Origin: Canna indica
Lineage: Eukaryota; Streptophyta; Magnoliopsida; Zingiberales; Cannaceae
Length of the DNA stretch: 64,000 nt
Assembly: GCA_034359265.1 (NCBI GenBank)
Contig: CP136896.1
Coordinates: forward strand, 61,639,501-61,703,500
Direction: 5' to 3'
The translations under genes and the position numbers were made by a program. Under the pieces are notes generated by a model. The model saw only the letters and a list, made by a program, of their open reading frames with translations, made no database searches and was not told where the DNA came from. Every line of letters begins with the position of its first letter. Within the stretch, counting starts at the first letter, position 1. This document shows positions 24,170 through 34,758 of the stretch, piece by piece.

Positions 24170-26829
24170 CCTAGATAAGGGACCTCACCCGGGAGGGGTG
24201 CAACTAGCAACAAAACAACAAACAACAAGTGGACTAAATTTAAGTTACAATCAGATTTCAAAGCAAATGTCGAACAATATAACAAATAATGAAAGTTCAA
24301 CAGTCCATATTGGACCAAACGAATCCAACTTTAGTCCAAAAGTCTAAACAAGTCCAAAAGATAATAAGAGTGAACAATTCAACTAATAAAATAGGAAACT
24401 AAGATAATGTGCGGAAGACGTCTCCTCCTCCAAAACTCTAGCTAGCCCATAAGGAAGTGCTGTCATACCTAAGGATCTGAGGCAAAAACAACAAACATCA
24501 GCAGAATGCTGAGTAGGATTGCAACAAGATGCTATGATGCCATGTATACAATGGAATATACAATTCAATAGTTTATTTAATGCTCCTACACCAATAACTA
24601 TGTCAACTATTCTCTACATGAATATATGGTTATAGACCCAATCAAGAGCGTAGTGGACATTGGGTTTCCCACGCACTCTCGCACCCCGAGAGTGACACCT
24701 CAAGCCCGCTCCAGCTAGAGATGCGACTATCCAAAAATGGTAGTCCGCCGACGTCTAACACCTCAACGTCGCACGCACTTGTGTGGTAAATAGGTGATCA
24801 CCGATGTCACGTGCCCTACACCTCGGCCAACAATATTGTCTAGGGCCATCGCCCAATAGCAGATCAACTATGCATCATGCCAACAACTTACACTAGTGCA
24901 ACTCAACTAATATAGGATGCTAGTAGTCATGTCATAATGTATGAATTAAATATATAAACAACAACATAAAGATGTTATCAACAGGTAAGGCATGCAACAT
25001 CTATACTAGCATCCTCAACTAATAAGCATAAAAAAATATCATGCTGGCAACATGTATCAACAAAATATGCATAAAGAGCTTCAACGGCAATAGATATTAA
25101 TTTTCAACGGAATAGAACAACAAGATAATATTTCTACATAGGGTAACAACCGATCTAGGATGAGATTCACCTTAACAACTATTATAACAACAAAACAACT
25201 CGAGTGAAAACCATGAAAATGAATAAAATAATATTTTTCGACTCGGCACGCAAAATGAGATAAAAACACCCACTGTTTTCAACATTTGAAAGTCAAATGG
25301 AGAAATTGATGCCACCAATGAACTCGGGGCGTCGAGTAGATACAAATTCATATATAATATGACTAATTTGACCAACTATAAAACCTCAAAATAATATTTA
25401 AGATAAATAGTAAAAATACCTTAAATATTAATTAATAAGTCATTGTTATAAAAGAATATAACAATGCTACCCATCTATCATTAACAATGCTACCCATCTA
25501 TCATTATTGCTACAATCCAATGCTACTCACAACAACTTATAATTTTGTTATAATTAATATAATGCTGTTACAACTCAAAAATAAAAGATATTATAAACTA
25601 CACCTCAAAATAATATTTAAGATAAATAGTAAAAATACCTTAAATATTAATTAATAAGTCACTGTTATGAAAGAATATAACAATGCTACCCATCTATCAT
25701 TAACAATGCTACCCATCTATCATTATTGCTACAATCCAATGCTACTCACAACAACTTATAATTTTGTTATAATTAATATAATGCTGTTACAACTCAAAAA
25801 TAAAAGGTATTATAAACTACACCTCAAAATAATATTTAAGATAAATAGTAAAAATACCTTAAATATTAATTAATAAGTCACTGTTATAAAAGAATATAAC
25901 AATGCTACCCATCTATCATTATTGCTACAATCCAATGCTACTCACAACAACGTATAATTTTGTTATAATTAATATAATGATGTTACAACTCAAAAATAAA
26001 AGGTATTATAAACTACACCTAACATCTACCCTAATCCCTGGTTCACCAACGTTCGCCTCCACTACACTGCCGCCGCCTCTACCCGATGCCACCGCCACCA
26101 TCCTGATCCTCCGGCCGATCGGGTCACCGAGGAAGCCCGACACCGCCGGCGTCATCACCCATCACTGACAACCAGAGAACAATCGACGACGAGAACCGGG
26201 CGGCTTCAAGAATCGGGGGCGGGCGTCCCCTCTACCTGCGCACTGCCACCAGACTGCGTCGAGTCAAGCGGTGACGCTATGCCTGGCGATGGCATCGCGC
26301 CTGGCGACGGTGTCGCGCCAGGCGACGACACACTCGACATCGACGACTTCACACACACACAGAAACCGAGGCCGACAAGTTGACAAAAGAACGACAAAAA
26401 TACGAAAAGACGACAAGATCCGATGACACACTTCAGATCCAAATTTTTGAATACCGAAATACATAAATCTCAAAAATCATTTGAGAACACAGATCTACAA
26501 GTCGACGGAATACATCTATAAATCTCATCCTACGAATAACGTTACCCTACGCGAAAAGAAAGAAGTAGGACGGGAATCCTACCTAAAGGTCCACGAACTC
26601 CGGACAATTTTCCGGATTCTTCAAGGTCGCACACCGCCGCTACGATCCGCCACGTGCTCACGATCTCTGGGGTACACGTCGGCAGCAACTACGAGACAAA
26701 AAGGGGTTAGAGCGGCTTAAATAAGCGATTAATCGCTCATTTTACGAAAATACCCCCGAACAATTAATTAATTATAAATAGCCCCCCAATTAATAATATT
26801 AATTATTTAAATAATTTCAGGGCATAACA
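24170..26829. mobile_element. Probable solo LTR, left end truncated
   Basis: About 2.66 kb inserted in LINE-B. The right end reads GGGCATAACA, followed by TTTAG (26830-26834). The left edge is uncertain (24169-24175); CCTAG there may be a mutated TTTAG duplication. Internal wording matches the LTR starting at 62130: AACAAACATCAGC with GCTGAGTA, the AGCGTAGTGGACA block, and CAAGCCCGCTCCAGCT with GAGATGCGACTATC. That copy begins TGTTACGCCCCG, so about 20-25 bp of left end are missing here. A G+C-rich tail (26040-26330) carries short frames that I do not consider genes. Confidence 0.7.
25384..26018. repeat. 219-bp tandem repeat, three copies
   Basis: Near-identical copies begin CCTCAAAATAATATTTAAGA at 25384, 25603 and 25822. 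The first two contain an internal 22-23 bp duplication of AACAATGCTACCCATCTATC; the third has only one. Very low divergence implies recent amplification inside the LTR. Confidence 0.9.
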
Positions 26830-26834
26830 TTTAG

Positions 26835-27413
26835 TAATTTAGATTTGTCTATGTATTCATGGCTTCTCTGCGGTGATTTCAATTGCATTCTATCTGCTGA
26901 GGAGAAGAAAGGAGGACTTCTCTTCTCTTTAAATAAATATGTAATAGTTTTTCATGATTTTATTCATACTAATGGATTGATTGATCTTGGCTTTTTTGGT
27001 CCTCCCTTTATTTGGTCTAATAACAGACAGAAATTCATAAAATTCATATCAAATTAGATAGAGTCTTTGCCAATGTGGCTCTTTTACATTTTTTTGATAA
27101 TATTTCGGTTACTCATTTGAGTAAAGGGGTCTCCGATCACTTTCCTCTTCTTATTAATGTTAAAATTAATGCACATAGGAACAAATTATTTAGATTTCAA
27201 AGATTTTGGACTGAATATTCTAATTCTTTTGATGTTGTCAATAAAGCTTGGAATGAAACTCCTTATTTTCTTGCTCATTTTGATAAATTCAAAACTGCTC
27301 TTTGTTTTACTCGTCATGCTTTGTCTTGCTGGAATAAAGATAAGTTAGGAATGCTTGAGAATAATTTAATTAAAACAAATTCTAAGATAGCTTCTTTAGA
27401 AGTTTTAGAGGCC
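26835..27413 (+). pseudogene. LINE-B ORF2, endonuclease C-terminal part
   Basis: Translation gives LCGDFNCILSAEEK (the GDFN catalytic motif) and GLIDLGFFGPPFIWSNNR. After a frameshift it gives HLSKGVSDHFPLLINVK (the SDHFP motif with catalytic Asp and His) and then FRFQRFWTEY, with W.....LGMLENNLIKTNSKI at the end. All endonuclease signatures survive, but stops and shifts separate them. It is interrupted at 27419 by a solo LTR and continues at 28646. Confidence 0.85.
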
Positions 27414-27418
27414 CAAAA

Positions 27419-28640
27419 TGTTGGGTGTTAAGGCACATTAGAGAGGGGGTGAATAGTATGAGTCTAGATTCTATCCCCATTTTAAATTTTACTTTAAATG
27501 CGAAAGCAATATAAGTGAATGAGAATCACACAAAATCAAACAATGTTAACAAGTTGATTTGTAGTGGTTCGGCCCCCATGCCTACTCCACTACCTTGGCT
27601 TACCAGCAAGGATTTCACATCCACTTGTATTAACATTCCTTTCCTTCTAATGATGGTCTACCAAGATCTTATCTCTCACACTAGAGAGTGTCTCTACCTC
27701 AAACCTAAGGAGCCCTAAAGTTACAAACAAGTAAACACAAGGTATGTCATCCACATCTTCTTACAAACACAGGTGATTAAGAAACAACAAGAAAACACAA
27801 GTAAATGAGAGCAATAATAAACAATATAAACTTAGCTCTCAACCAAGAAGTCCTAGCTCCTCTTGATGCCTTGATGATGAAACAATTGAAGGTTGAAGGC
27901 AAGATCAAGGGTTTTTATCTCCAAGCTAGGGTTTGCACAAAGATGACTCAATCAAGCTCAATGGTGATCAAAATATGTCTCAAGAAGTGTTAGATACTTT
28001 GGAAGGCAAGTTTGGGGGTCTTATATAGAGGTCCCAAGTGTAGGAGCTCATTTTCAAACAGGCTCAACGGGTAGAAATTCAAAATAGAGCCGTTATGGAC
28101 ATTCTGAGAATTCTATTGGAAATACTACGGTGTACCGGTACTTTCCATGCTATTCCAAAATGTCAATCCGAGTTGTTCCGGGTTGTCTATCCATGTTGTT
28201 CCGGGTTCTCTATCCATGTTGTTCCGGGTTGTCCATCCAGGTTGTTCTGGGTTGTTACAACATCTCACCTGAAATGATGTTTATGACTTGAAAACTCTTT
28301 GTAATACAGGTACATTTCGATTGAAGTCTAGTCAACTGAATCAGCAAGATTCTTTCTTTTGGTTTGAGTTTCGGGTTTGGTTCTTTAGGAGTCTTTACAT
28401 CATAATGAGGATTAATACAATTATTCTAGACATCCTAAACCTAAACTCTATTCTTCCTAACGAATTCGAGCGCGTCGACCAACGTCCTTCTAATTCACCG
28501 AATTTTTGATATTTCTGATCGCGGATGTCGCATGCAAACCGATATGGAATATGAAAATATTCCTCTATGAAATCATTAGTTCCATGTTTGTTATCATCAA
28601 AACTAAGACTAAGACCAAGGTTGAAAACCTTAGGCCAACA
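27419..28640. mobile_element. Solo LTR, Sirevirus-like, TSD CAAAA
   Basis: A 1,222-bp LTR starting TGTTGGGTGTTAAGG and ending CTTAGGCCAACA, flanked by CAAAA at 27414-27418 and 28641-28645. It shares TAGTGGTTCGGCC with CTACTCCACTACCTTGGC, and the 3' wording TGTTATCATCAAAAC, with the LTRs at 5861, 42247 and 48549. It lacks their GGTCGACC array and carries a different minisatellite at 28150-28256. It splits LINE-B. Confidence 0.92.
28150..28256. repeat. 27-bp minisatellite in LTR
   Basis: About four copies of TTGTTCCGGGTTGTCTATCC-type units, differing by a few bases, within the solo LTR at 27419-28640. Confidence 0.85.
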
Positions 28641-28645
28641 CAAAA

Positions 28646-28856
28646 TGGTCCGAATAAAAAATTGAATTGAAATTGAGATCTCTTTATAACAAAGCTAATG
28701 CTATTAGAAGACAAATATTCATTAAATGTCATAGTAAGGCTAAAACCAAGTGGATTACTGATGAGGATTCTAATACTGCTTACTTTCATTGTGTTGTTAC
28801 CATGAGACGTAGGGTAAATAGGATCACTTCTATTCAATCTGGTGGCAACTATTTTA
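28646..28856 (+). pseudogene. LINE-B ORF2, linker before reverse transcriptase
   Basis: It contains IFIKCHSKAKTKWITDEDSN followed by TAYFHCVVTMRRRVN, the W-DEDSNTxxFH segment that precedes the palm and fingers domains in plant LINEs. The coding thread continues after the hAT MITE at 28865-29390. Confidence 0.8.
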
Positions 28857-28864
28857 CTTCTAAT

Positions 28865-29390
28865 TAGGGCTGAGCAAAACCCGATTCGACCCGAAAATAT
28901 TCGAAAAATCAACTCGAAAATTCATTTCAGGTCGGGTATATCGGGTCGGGTCGAGTTCGGGTAAAAATCATGTTTAGCCCGACCCAACTCGATTTTAAAT
29001 TAAATAAATATTTATAGTATATATTTTGATAAAAGATAGTGTTGGTTTTGTGGATAGAGGATGGAGATAAAATTTAGGAAGTCTTGAGTTCAAGTCTTAC
29101 TTGAGTTATAATTTTAATGCAATTGTTCAACTTTTTTATCATATTTTCAAGATGATTTTTTTAAAAAAAATTTTCTAAATCAAATTTGGGTTATTCGGGT
29201 TAATCGGATCGGGGCCCGATTTTTTCGAATTATTCGGGTCGGGGCTCGATTTTTTCGGGTTATTGGGGTCGGGCTCCGATTAAAAAATCGGGTCGGGTCT
29301 GGTGTAATTTTTTTTGGAAATTTTGGGTTAATACCCGATCGGGTCGGGTCGGGTCGGGTATTGACCCGACCCGCCCGATGCTCGGCCCTA
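28865..29390. mobile_element. hAT MITE with GGGTCGGGTC-rich ends, TSD CTTCTAAT
   Basis: A 526-bp element starting TAGGGCTGAGCAAA and ending GATGCTCGGCCCTA, flanked by CTTCTAAT at 28857-28864 and 29391-29398, a perfect 8-bp duplication. The ends consist of reiterated CGGGTCGGGTC / GACCCGACCC. The AT-rich centre (29040-29110) has a tRNA-like string with GAGTTCAAGTC (possible B box). It is inserted in LINE-B. The minus-strand frame 29180-29638 is a by-product of the repeats. Confidence 0.93.
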
Positions 29391-29398
29391 CTTCTAAT

Positions 29399-30213
29399 GA
29401 TGATATTCTCTATTTGTTTACTAATGCTTATAAGGAATTGTGGTATGGTTCTATTGTTTCTAGTTAGAATATGACTATTACTTTTGGTTTCTAAAAAATG
29501 CCTGATGATTTGAGTGGGAATTTGGTTGCCCCTTTTACAAACGAGGAAATTTGGGATGTGATTAAATCTATGCCTAATGGTAAAAGTCGAGGGTATGATT
29601 GGTCCATTATCTCTCATGCTTTCATGAATTGCTTGCATGCTTTCTATGATTTGTCTTTTCTACCTTCGGATTAGAATAAGATTGTATTAACTTTTATCTC
29701 TAAGTACAATAATCCATATGTTATTAAAGATTTTAGACCTATTACACTTTGTAATCTATCGTATAGAATTCTTGCCAATAGACTCAAAACTGTTATATCT
29801 AATTTAATCTCTCATGAGCAGTCTGCTTTTTAAAAGGGTAAAAATATTCAGGATAATATTCTTATTGCCCAAGAGATTGCACACTCAATTTATGACACTG
29901 AAGGCAAAAATCCATATATTCTTGTTAAGATTGATCTTGAAAAGGCATATGATAAACTTTCTTGGTCTGTTGTTTCGGTTGTGATGCATGCTTGCAATTT
30001 TCCTGAGAAATACATAAATTAGATTATTTCTTGTTTATCCACTGCCAACTTTGCTTGTATGATAAATGGCGTTGTGTCTAATTTATTCCCTTCTTTTTGC
30101 GGTGTGAGACAAGGAGATCTTTTATCTCCTTATCTTTATGTCGTGGTAGCTCAATATCTTACTATTTTGCTGAATAAGGTTGTGTCTAAAAATAAGTTAA
30201 CTCCCTTCAAAAT
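29399..30213 (+). pseudogene. LINE-B ORF2, reverse transcriptase fingers and palm
   Basis: In order it contains APFTNEEIWDVIKSMPNGKS, DFRPITLCNLSYRILANRLK, then QSAF-KGKNIQDNILIAQE. These are followed by ILVKIDLEKAYDKLSW, which holds the first catalytic Asp (motif A), and GVRQGDLLSPYL (motif B). Stops occur at several Trp/Gln-type positions. It is interrupted at 30214 by a hAT MITE directly before motif C. The family copies element RNA into DNA at the nicked target. Confidence 0.9.
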
Positions 30214-30502
30214 TAGGGGTGGCAATTTGTGCCGGCCCAGCCTTGCCCGAAAAATTTTATGAATGGCTCGGCCCAGCCCAATAAAAATTCGGGCCTGGAA
30301 TCTCCGGCCCGACATGAAAAAATAACGGGTTGGCACAGCACGGCCCGTTTAGCCCGATAACACAAAAATGAAAATCAGGTTATCGGGCCCAGATCGTGCT
30401 ATCGAGCCTGAATCATGTCATTATAACCAGGGCTATCGGACTCGATATTTTTTCGGGCTATCGAGCTAGGCTATCGGGCCGGGGCATGTATTGCCAGCTC
30501 TA
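30214..30502. mobile_element. hAT MITE with GGCCCG-rich ends, TSD TTCAAAAT
   Basis: A 289-bp element starting TAGGGGTGGCAATT and ending ATTGCCAGCTCTA, flanked by TTCAAAAT at 30206-30213 and 30503-30510 (perfect 8 bp). The interior is rich in CGGCCCG and TCGGGC units. It separates motif B from motif C of the LINE-B reverse transcriptase. Confidence 0.93.
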
Positions 30503-30510
30503 TTCAAAAT

Positions 30511-31882
30511 TAGGAATTAGTCACATTATGTTTGCTGACGATATTCTTTTTGCTTTTAGAGCTAATAGGAAGAGTATGGATTCTATAAAGTCCATTTTTC
30601 AGCAATATAAATGTTTGACTGGTCAATCTGTAAATTTTGAAAATTTTGAAATTTTATTTCCAAAAATGTGCATGCTTATAAAATTAGAGAAATTTTCTCA
30701 TTTGAATATGCGTGTTGGTAAATTTCTCTTTAAATATTTGGGTTCTATGATTTCTCCTCGTAGACCTCCAAAACAAACTCATAACTACATAATTGGCAGG
30801 ATTAATTCTAAACATAATCTTTGGCAAGCCAATTATCTTTCACAAGCGGGTAGAGTTACTCTTATTAACTCTGATTTAAATTCAATTCCACTTGATGCAA
30901 GTTTTCTGTAGATTGCATCAACAAAATTGGCAATTTAATCAAATATTTCTTGTGGAGTAATTCCTCTCAAAATAAAGGTTTACATCTAATAAATTGAGAG
31001 ACTGTTACTCTACCTAAAAATTAGGCGGGGTCTAGGTATTCACATATTGGATTTGAAAAAAAAAGGCTTTGCAATCTAATCGTTGCAGTAGTTATCTAAA
31101 TAATTGTGATTCTCTTTGGGATAGGATGGTCAAGTTTAAGTACCCGAATTTGTTTTCCCTTAGAAATCCCTTGCATGTTAAATATTATTATAGTTGAAGA
31201 TTGTTTTCTGATGCTTTTTATAACTTGTTGCCTAGTTTTTTAAAAATTATGTGTTCTAGTCTGTATTGTGATTCTCTTTGGGATAGGATGGTCAAGTTTA
31301 AGTACCTGAATTTGCTTTCCCTTAGAAATCGCTTGCATGTTAAATGTTCTTATAGTTGGAGATTGTTTTCTGATGCGTTTTATAACTTGTTGCCTAGTTT
31401 TTTAAAAATTATGTGTTCTAGTCTGTATTGTTCTATTATGCATGATCATTGGTTAATGGATTTAACTTTGTATATGAAGCCCACTTTTTTCAACATGGAT
31501 TATTCTAATGATGCACTTAATGTTGATGCTTTGTTGACTAATCAAACTTGGAACGTGGATTTGTGTGTAAATATGTTTGGCTCTGTTCTGAGACAATCCA
31601 ATGTTAAAATAGTCCTTCCTTCGAATTCAGATGAGGATAAATACATTTGGATGAATGATACCAGGGGTAGAGTTACCACTAAGTCGGCTTACATGGTTCT
31701 AAAAAGCCATGAACCCAATCATGTTGAATATAATTTTTCATTTGCGACTATTCCATTTGCGACTTCCTACTTAAGCTTTTTTCTTTTGGGATATACAACT
31801 CAAACATTTGTTTATTTTGTGTCAATGCTCCGGAATCCATTGAACACTTTTTCTTTGAATGTCTTATTTCATCCTCTATTTG
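30511..31882 (+). pseudogene. LINE-B ORF2, reverse transcriptase palm, thumb and connector
   Basis: It resumes with GISHIMFADDILFAFRAN, carrying the catalytic FADD of motif C. QYKCLTGQSVNFENFEI follows, then KYLGSMISPRRPP and LSQAGRVTLINS, as in plant LINE thumb regions. A connector with TTKSAYMVL lies near 31690. An in-frame 162-bp tandem duplication occupies 31104-31427. Stops at about 30909 and 31194 break it. The zinc-binding zf-RVT region (NPLNTFSLNVLF) is interrupted by a TRIM at 31883. Confidence 0.88.
31104..31427 (+). repeat. 162-bp in-frame tandem duplication in LINE-B
   Basis: Two adjacent copies encode CDSLWDRMVKFKY followed by SLRN-LHVK and RLFSDAFYNLLPSFLKIMCS. The second starts at 31266. 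The copies differ at a few sites; the first has a stop where the second has Trp. Confidence 0.9.
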
Positions 31883-32400
31883 TGTTACAACCCGCTTGAT
31901 GGGATAACTAACTCATCAACTTCATGGGCCAACCTATTGGCCTCATTAAAATGCTTAAGCTGAAGTTGATGGTAGCACACTCATCAAGCCTTATGAGCTA
32001 ACATAACATCCAATATTCTCCCTATATGGGACTAAAGTGGGGTATTACAATCTCCCCCACTTATGTCTTGACGTCCTCGTCAAGACCCAACTCAAGTCTA
32101 ACACATAGCCCAGAATCACACCCAAGTCGGCAGCATGTGAGGCCTAGCCTAGTAGCTACCCATCACCCGGGCAGCCCTTTCTCACATAGGCTCCCTCACC
32201 ATGCCTAGGACTAGGTCCTGCTCTGATACCATTTTTTACAACCCGCTTGATGGGATAACTAACTCATCAACTTCATGGGCCAACCTATTGGCCTCATTAA
32301 AATGCTTAAGCTGAAGTTGATGATAGCACACTCATCAAGCCTTATGAGCTAACACAACATCCAATATTCTCCCTATATGGGACTAAAGTGGGGTATTACA
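31883..32400 (-). mobile_element. TRIM retrotransposon, 518 bp, TSD ATTTG
   Basis: A complete terminal-repeat retrotransposon in miniature. LTRs of 167 bp lie at 31883-32049 (TGTTACAACCCGC to GGGGTATTACA) and about 32234-32400. The second has lost its TG start (now TT). The flanks ATTTG (31878-31882 and 32401-32405) match. Just inside the right LTR is GCTCTGATACCA, the complement of the initiator tRNA-Met primer site. Just inside the left LTR is ATCTCCCCCACTT, the complement of a polypurine tract, so the element points to the minus strand. There is no coding capacity. It is inserted in LINE-B. Confidence 0.93.
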
Positions 32401-33240
32401 ATTTGGGACTTGCTTGCTACTGAATCTGGGTTAAATTTATCCGATAGGGTCGGTTGGAGTGATGACATATGACTTGATAGACTTGTTGTGAATGTGAATA
32501 ATCAGCAGCACTATGGAGCTCTTATTGCAACCTCATGTTGGTTCATCTGGCACGCTAGGAACTATTTGCTGCACGAAGTTAGGCAACCTACCTCAAAAGG
32601 TCTCATACTGAAAATTATTGCTTATACTAATGAGCATTTAAGCATCACCGGTTTTGAGGAAAATTCTAATATTTGTAAAAGGGATATTAAATGGAGTCCT
32701 CCTGAACAAGGCTTTTTAAAATTGAATTGTGATGCTTCTTTTCTGGATGGTGCAGGTGGATTGGGATTAATTATGAGAGATAACAAAGATTGTTGCATTT
32801 TGGCTTCTTATATTTCAAGGAGATGATATTTTACAACTAAAAGTTCAGACAATTAAAGAATGCCTTAAATTAGCGATTGAACACGACCTTTTACCTTTTT
32901 ATATTGAATCAGACTCTCAACTACTGATAGAAGTGTTGGGGCATAATAGTGTTATATCTTGGAGAACCTCTTCTATCATTTCTAATATAAAAGCACTCAA
33001 AGTTTTATGTAAAGTAGTGGGGTTTAAAATTTATTTCAAGGAAGTTAATAAAATTGCTCACTGGGCAGCTAATAGAGCTAGGTCCTTTAGGAGTAGCTCC
33101 ATTTGGTTCACTAATAGGCCTGCTGACTTGGAGGCTATTTTGACTCAGGATCTTTGATCTAGTAAATTCTTTCTCGTTTTTATAATAATTTAGTTTGTTT
33201 TGGTAAAAAATTTTTTTTTTAATAAAATTACTATATTGTA
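32401..33240 (+). pseudogene. LINE-B ORF2 C-terminus: RNase H domain and 3' end
   Basis: It contains the zf-RVT tail (SCWFIWHARNYLLHE), then PPEQGFLKLNCDASFLDGAG followed by GLIMRDN, the motif of the plant LINE RNase H (RVT_3) with its first catalytic Asp. After a frameshift at about 32825 it continues with ECLKLAIEHDLLPFYIESDS (catalytic Glu and Asp), EVNKIAHWAANRARS (conserved His) and a stop at 33157. The following T-rich tail with AATAAA-like text near 33215 fits a LINE 3' end. RNase H removes the RNA strand during element copying. Confidence 0.87.
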
Positions 33241-33669
33241 TTTATGTATATATAAGAATTATTACTTATTCATCACGGTAAAAGGATCATTATAATTGTG
33301 AATATGGATATAGATTCTAATACAGATATCGTTCAAATATGGTGCATATACACTTTCCAAATAGTATTCATATTGCATTTACGTGTATATTAATTTTTAA
33401 AATTTATATCTGTATTCATATTCATAATGCACATGTAGTTATTACCATCCATAGTCAATATATTATTCAGTGTGGATAAATTTGAGATTCTGGTCTTTAT
33501 TTATATCCTAGCAATTGAAAATTTATATTCAAAATTTTAGTTTATGTTGAAATTCTAATTGTATATATATCCAATATCTTAAATCAATAAATTTATCAAA
33601 TGGAATTTCCATGTATAAATAGACATTATATTGTAAGTTAATTAGGCTAGTCTGGCTACATCAAAACTC
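33241..33669. other. AT-rich intergenic sequence
   Basis: No gene or paired terminal repeat recognised. Confidence 0.5.
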
Positions 33670-34035
33670 TTAGGATCTGTTTGGTATCCTGTATAAGCCT
33701 CATGTATAGTATTAGATATTATATAGTGTTTGGGAAGGATATTAACTAATACCTGCACTAAAAATAGTACCTCATAAATTATCATAAGATGTATTAGTAA
33801 TACTTCTCTCAAAGCTCTCCATTAGTCTGCACTAGAACTTTCAATATTTTTGATACTCATTTTATTTCCGGCCAAAAATTAAAAAATATTTAAAAAATAT
33901 TTTTAATTTATGAAATATATTATATAATTTTTTATATTATATTATTATAATATATTATATATAATATAATATTATAGTGTATATTATTATATATATATAT
34001 ATATTACATTATATTATACTATATTATATTATATT

Positions 34036-34202
34036 TGTTACGCCCCGTTTGATGGGATAACTGACTCATCAATTTCATAGGCCAACCTATTGGCCCAATT
34101 AAAATGCTTAAGCTGAAGTTGATGGTAGCACACTCATCAAACCTTATAAGCCAACACCACATCCAACATACTTTCGATGTGGGACTAAACCAGGGTATTA
34201 CA
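34036..34202 (-). mobile_element. TRIM LTR copy a
   Basis: 167 bp, TGTTACGCCCCG to GGGTATTACA, same length and orientation as the TRIM LTRs at 31883 and 32234. About 75 bp of TRIM internal sequence with ATCTCCCCCACTT follows, to 34279. Confidence 0.88.
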
Positions 34203-34282
34203 ATCTCCCCCACTTATGTCTTGACGTCCCACCCCATCACCTGGGCAGCCCTTTGTCACATAGGCTCCCTCACCATGCCCTT

Positions 34283-34424
34283 TCGAAAGTATGTTGGATG
34301 TGGTGTTGGCTTATAAGGCTTGATGGGTGTGCTACCATCAACTTCAGCTTAAGCATTTTAATTGGGCCAATAGGTTGGCCTATGAAATTGATGAGTCAGT
34401 TATCCCATCAAGCGGGGCGTAATA
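34283..34424 (+). mobile_element. TRIM LTR copy b, inverted and truncated
   Basis: Reverse complement of copy a, missing about 25 bp at its start; it ends GGGGCGTAATA. With copy a it forms a large palindrome of about 140-bp arms around a loop of about 80 nt. Confidence 0.85.
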
Positions 34425-34592
34425 ATATTATATTATATTATTGTATATATTACATATAATATAATATTATAGTTTATATTATTATACATTATATTATATT
34501 ATATTACATTATATAATATAATGTAATTTTGGGCTATATACTAGACTCGAGTTGGGTCTTGACGAGGACGTCAAGACATAAGTGGGGGAGAT

Positions 34593-34758
34593 TGTAATAC
34601 CCCGATTTAGTCCCACATCGAAAGTATGTTGGATGTGGTGTTGGCTTATAAGGCTTGATGGGTGTGCTACTATCAACTTCAGCTTAAGCATTTTAATTGG
34701 GCCAATAGGTTGGCCTATGAAATTGATGAGTCAGTTATCCCATCAAGCGGGGCGTAAT
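34593..34758 (+). mobile_element. TRIM LTR copy c, inverted
   Basis: 166 bp, TGTAATACCCCG to GGGGCGTAATA, preceded by the polypurine tract AAGTGGGGGAGAT (34580-34592). The 238 bp from 34283 and from 34618 are direct copies (offset 335 bp), including the AT-rich flank. Confidence 0.88.

Noticed and set aside
26040..26720. G+C-rich frames near the end of an LTR
   Set aside because: The same G+C-rich segment recurs in the LTR at 62130; low-complexity Ser/Pro/Ala content and no domain.
29040..29110. Possible SINE head inside the hAT MITE at 28865
   Set aside because: GAGTTCAAGTC could be a B box, but the A box is poor and there is no SINE end; mentioned only within the MITE entry.
29180..29638. 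152-aa minus-strand frame
   Set aside because: Mostly translation of the reiterated GGGTCGGGTC repeats of a hAT MITE, running on into the antisense of LINE-B.
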